From assembly GCF_900155865.1 (NCBI RefSeq), contig NZ_LT707006.1:2127685-2191684 (forward strand): a DNA stretch of 64,000 nucleotides, written 5' to 3'. The notes below the pieces were generated by a model that did no database searches, was not told where the DNA came from, and saw nothing but the letters and a program-made list of their open reading frames with translations. The position numbers and the translations under genes were made by a program. Of the stretch, positions 61,880 through 64,000 are shown piece after piece (the first letter of the stretch is position 1; each line of letters opens with the position of its first letter). The stretch comes from Bacteroides bouchesdurhonensis. GTDB taxonomy: Bacteria; Bacteroidota; Bacteroidia; Bacteroidales; Bacteroidaceae.

Positions 61880-62638
61880 ATGAGTACAATAAAAATAGAT
61901 ACGCGGGATGTGAATTTCTGGTATGGTGACTTTCAGGCATTGAAAGGCATTAGTCTAGAAATAGAAGAAAAATCGGTAGTGGCTTTTATTGGTCCTTCCG
62001 GTTGTGGAAAGTCTACTTTTCTGCGGCTTTTCAACCGGATGAATGATTTAATTCCCGGTAGCCGACTGGAGGGGGAAATCTTGATAGATGGACAGAATAT
62101 ATATTCTAAAGGAGTGGAAGTAGATGAACTACGCAGAAATGTAGGAATGGTATTTCAGCGTCCTAACCCTTTTCCGAAAAGTATTTTTGAGAATGTAGCA
62201 TACGGGCTTCGTGTCAATGGGGTTAAAGATAATGCTTTTATCCGTCAGCGAGTGGAAGAAACCTTGAAAGGAGCAGCACTTTGGGATGAAGTGAAAGATA
62301 AGTTGAAAGAATCGGCTTTTGCTTTGTCCGGCGGTCAGCAACAACGCCTTTGCATAGCTCGTGCCATGGCGGTATCACCTTCGGTATTGTTGATGGATGA
62401 ACCGGCTTCAGCCCTCGATCCTATTTCTACTGCCAAGGTAGAAGAGCTGATTCATGAGCTGAAAAAAGAGTATACCATCGTAATCGTGACTCACAATATG
62501 CAACAGGCAGCACGTATCAGTGATAAGACCGCTTTCTTTTATATGGGACAAATGGTGGAATATGGGGATACAAAACGTATCTTTACGAACCCGGAGAAGG
62601 AAGCTACACAGAACTATATCACAGGGCGTTTCGGATGA
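61880..62638 (+). CDS. pstB: Phosphate ABC transporter ATP-binding protein
   Basis: A 252-residue ATPase. Walker A is [20 protein letters not shown], the Q-loop [13 protein letters not shown], the signature [15 protein letters not shown], Walker [14 protein letters not shown] and the switch His in VTHNMQQA. The NRMNDL and [11 protein letters not shown] segments are specific to PstB. It energises phosphate import. It starts 9 bp after pstA. Confidence 0.97.
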   Translation: MSTIKIDTRDVNFWYGDFQALKGISLEIEEKSVVAFIGPSGCGKSTFLRLFNRMNDLIPGSRLEGEILIDGQNIYSKGVEVDELRRNVGMVFQRPNPFPKSIFENVAYGLRVNGVKDNAFIRQRVEETLKGAALWDEVKDKLKESAFALSGGQQQRLCIARAMAVSPSVLLMDEPASALDPISTAKVEELIHELKKEYTIVIVTHNMQQAARISDKTAFFYMGQMVEYGDTKRIFTNPEKEATQNYITGRFG

Positions 62639-62686
62639 GAGAAGAATAAATATAAATAAGTGATACACCTAAAGAAAAACAGAATT

Positions 62687-63376
62687 ATGGTAAAGTTTAT
62701 AGAATCGGAATTGGTCCTGCTCAAGAAAGAAATCGATGAAATGTGGACGTTGGTTTATAACCAGCTCGATCGTGCCGGAGAGTCTGTACTTACACTCGAT
62801 AAGGAACTGGCACAACAGGTGATTGTCCGCGAACGCCGGGTAAATGCTTTTGAGTTGAAAATAGATAGTGATGTGGAGGATATTATTGCGTTGTACAATC
62901 CGGTAGCGATCGATCTGCGTTTTGTGTTGGCAATGCTGAAGATTAATACGAATCTGGAACGCTTGGGGGATTTTGCTGAAGGGATTGCCCGCTTTGTGTT
63001 GAGATGCAAAGAGCCTGCTTTGGATCCGGATTTGCTGAAACAACTGAGATTGGAAGAGATGTTAGCGGAAGTACGATTTATGCTCGAACTTGCCAAACGT
63101 GCTCTGAATGAAGAGAGTTTGGAACTGGCAACTGCTGTCTTTGCCAAAGACAACTTATTGGACGATATTAACGCGAACGTAACTGAAATATTGGCTGGCT
63201 ATATCAGCAAACACCCCGAAAACATACATTCTTGTCTTGATCTCGTTGGTGTATTCCGTAAATTGGAACGTTCCGGTGACCATATTACCAATATTGCCGA
63301 AGAAATTGTGTTCTTTATTGATGCGAAAGTGTTAAAACATAGTGGAAAATCAGACGAAAACTATCCAATTAAATAA
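62687..63376 (+). CDS. phoU: Phosphate transport system regulator PhoU
   Basis: 229 residues from the ATG at 62687 (an upstream in-frame GTG at 62660 would add 9 residues not seen in the family). Two repeated three-helix bundles each carry the metal-binding E/DxxxD motif (INTNLERLGDFAEGIARFVL and FRKLERSGDHITNIAEEIVF). PhoU restrains phosphate uptake and PhoR signalling when phosphate is plentiful. It is the last gene of the pst operon, followed by a hairpin terminator at 63436. Confidence 0.95.
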   Translation: MVKFIESELVLLKKEIDEMWTLVYNQLDRAGESVLTLDKELAQQVIVRERRVNAFELKIDSDVEDIIALYNPVAIDLRFVLAMLKINTNLERLGDFAEGIARFVLRCKEPALDPDLLKQLRLEEMLAEVRFMLELAKRALNEESLELATAVFAKDNLLDDINANVTEILAGYISKHPENIHSCLDLVGVFRKLERSGDHITNIAEEIVFFIDAKVLKHSGKSDENYPIK

Positions 63377-63435
63377 GTTTCTGTGACTTTTTAAATAAAA
63401 ATTAGTGCTACTTGGAAAAAAGTTATATATTTGTC

Positions 63436-63464
63436 CCCTGTAACAAGCAAGTTACAGGGTTTTG
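63436..63464 (+). terminator. Terminator of the pst operon
   Basis: CCCTGTAAC at 63436-63444 pairs perfectly with GTTACAGGG at 63451-63459, followed by TTTT. A -7-like TATATTTG at 63426-63433 directly precedes it and is probably not used. Confidence 0.7.
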
Positions 63465-63525
63465 GCTATAAATGATAATAAATCCAAAGAAATTTCAAAA
63501 AGATGTTATAAGACATGTTTTATAA

Positions 63526-63558
63526 TTTGGAGAGTAATGGTAAAAGCCCCTATATTTG
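63526..63558 (+). promoter_or_regulatory. Complete Bacteroides promoter: -33 TTTG, 21-bp spacer, -7 TATATTTG
   Basis: TTTG at 63526-63529 and TATATTTG at 63551-63558 have a 21-bp spacer, within the known range. No gene starts within the next 95 bp before a strong terminator, which suggests a short non-coding transcript. Confidence 0.6.
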
Positions 63559-63565
63559 CAACGTT

Positions 63566-63654
63566 ATCCTGAAAACAATCTTTTTACCTTAAAAAAAAAC
63601 TAATACCTATTGAAAACTGAAAAATAGGGCTTTGTGAAAAGCCCTATTTTTTTT
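63566..63654 (+). ncRNA. Candidate small RNA of about 90 nt
   Basis: The region is bounded by a complete promoter (63526-63558) and an intrinsic terminator (13-bp stem 63621-63633 / 63638-63650 plus T-run). It contains no reading frame of note and has A-rich single-stranded stretches. It could be an independent small RNA or the attenuated leader of a gene beyond the window. No match to a known RNA family is claimed. Confidence 0.4.
63621..63654 (+). terminator. Strong intrinsic terminator of the candidate small RNA
   Basis: AAAATAGGGCTTT pairs perfectly with AAAGCCCTATTTT around a 4-nt loop, followed by a T-run. The remaining 63655-64000 holds only very short reading frames. Confidence 0.8.
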
Positions 63655-64000
63655 ATGCCTATTTGAAACTACCCAATGATGTATAACGATTATCCGAGAG
63701 GCTTTCTTCATTGGATTATAACAGCTTTATTTCCTTGAAAGAACGGATTTGAAGAACGAGTTTGGAACTCAAATTGGAGTTATCCTTCGTATAGAGGAAG
63801 GAGGAGAGTGAAGCCTAAGTTTGTTTTATACGACTGGAAACCTGGATTATTGCAATCGTTGGTAAAAGTCTTTCAAATAGCTTTTTCCTGCAGATATACG
63901 TCCATTGCCGTTTTTTTTGATTCTCATATTTTTCTTTTTTAAAGTAAAGCCTACCAAGACTCTATTAATTTCTTCTTTTTAAAAAATTAAATGAACGAAT

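Noticed and set aside
63426..63433. Promoter at TATATTTG before the pst terminator
   Set aside because: It would start transcription inside the terminator hairpin; a chance match in AT-rich DNA is more likely.

Overview
The window is a stretch of chromosome from a Bacteroides species, close to the B. thetaiotaomicron/ovatus group. Four things support this. Many genes are preceded by the Bacteroides -7 element TAnnTTTG, and Shine-Dalgarno sequences are weak. Several families are typical of Bacteroidetes (DUF3078, DUF3127, DUF4494, DUF4348-like, SDR-type threonine dehydrogenase). Base composition is AT-rich. There are many secreted proteins and lipoproteins. No plasmid, prophage, CRISPR array or intact insertion sequence is visible.

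Layout. 1-4972: the 5' part of a membrane sensor with a periplasmic substrate-binding-like domain, a HAD hydrolase, a secreted clan GH-A glycosidase and a lipoprotein. 5115-10284: a divergent DXS-like thiamine-diphosphate enzyme, a very low-complexity secreted protein and an outer-membrane barrel. 10700-15486: an accessory cluster (alpha/beta hydrolase, DUF3737 protein, MalY/PatB-type lyase, AraC regulator, FMN-binding protein). 15590-19005: a secreted metallophosphatase, a small MarC-like membrane protein and an M20 peptidase. 19155-19353: two identical tRNA-Asp genes. 19820-26884: a run of co-directional genes purU-hisH-hisA-hisF-hisIE-ftsE-lysC-lysA. 27007-34805: ferritin, DUF2721, divergent kbl and tdh (threonine to glycine), a lipoprotein, murB, an MBL-fold enzyme and a DUF3352-like protein.

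34929-42755: an SSB-like DUF3127 gene faces away from a dnaN-exonuclease-coaBC-recN-rlmB-pseudoprotease operon that combines replication, repair and coenzyme A synthesis. 42816-44098: about 1.3 kb with no intact gene but rich in repeats, including a 444-bp unit bounded by perfect 35-bp inverted repeats. 44153-49658: ridA, folC, phoH, and the operon DUF4494-yggS-DHOD-like. 49989-52310: a large membrane protein with tandem TrkA-N/RCK-type Rossmann domains and a C-terminal RyR domain, the least understood large gene here. 52436-58759: hdeD, tpx, a DUF3078 barrel, dedA, a TPR protein and glnS. 58809-63376: pstS divergent from pstC-pstA-pstB-phoU. Their shared promoter region has an array of 7-bp motifs every 11 bp that resembles PHO boxes, and PstC carries a PstS-like insert in its first periplasmic loop. 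63377-64000: a terminator and a promoter-terminator unit that could encode a small RNA.

The most interesting signals are the RCK-RyR channel-like protein, the DUF3127 protein ending in an SSB-type tail (DDLPF), the PstC insert with the 11-bp phased operator, the inverted-repeat unit at 43196-43639, the 22-bp palindromic repeats between hisH and hisA, and the DXS paralogue with altered substrate-binding motifs.
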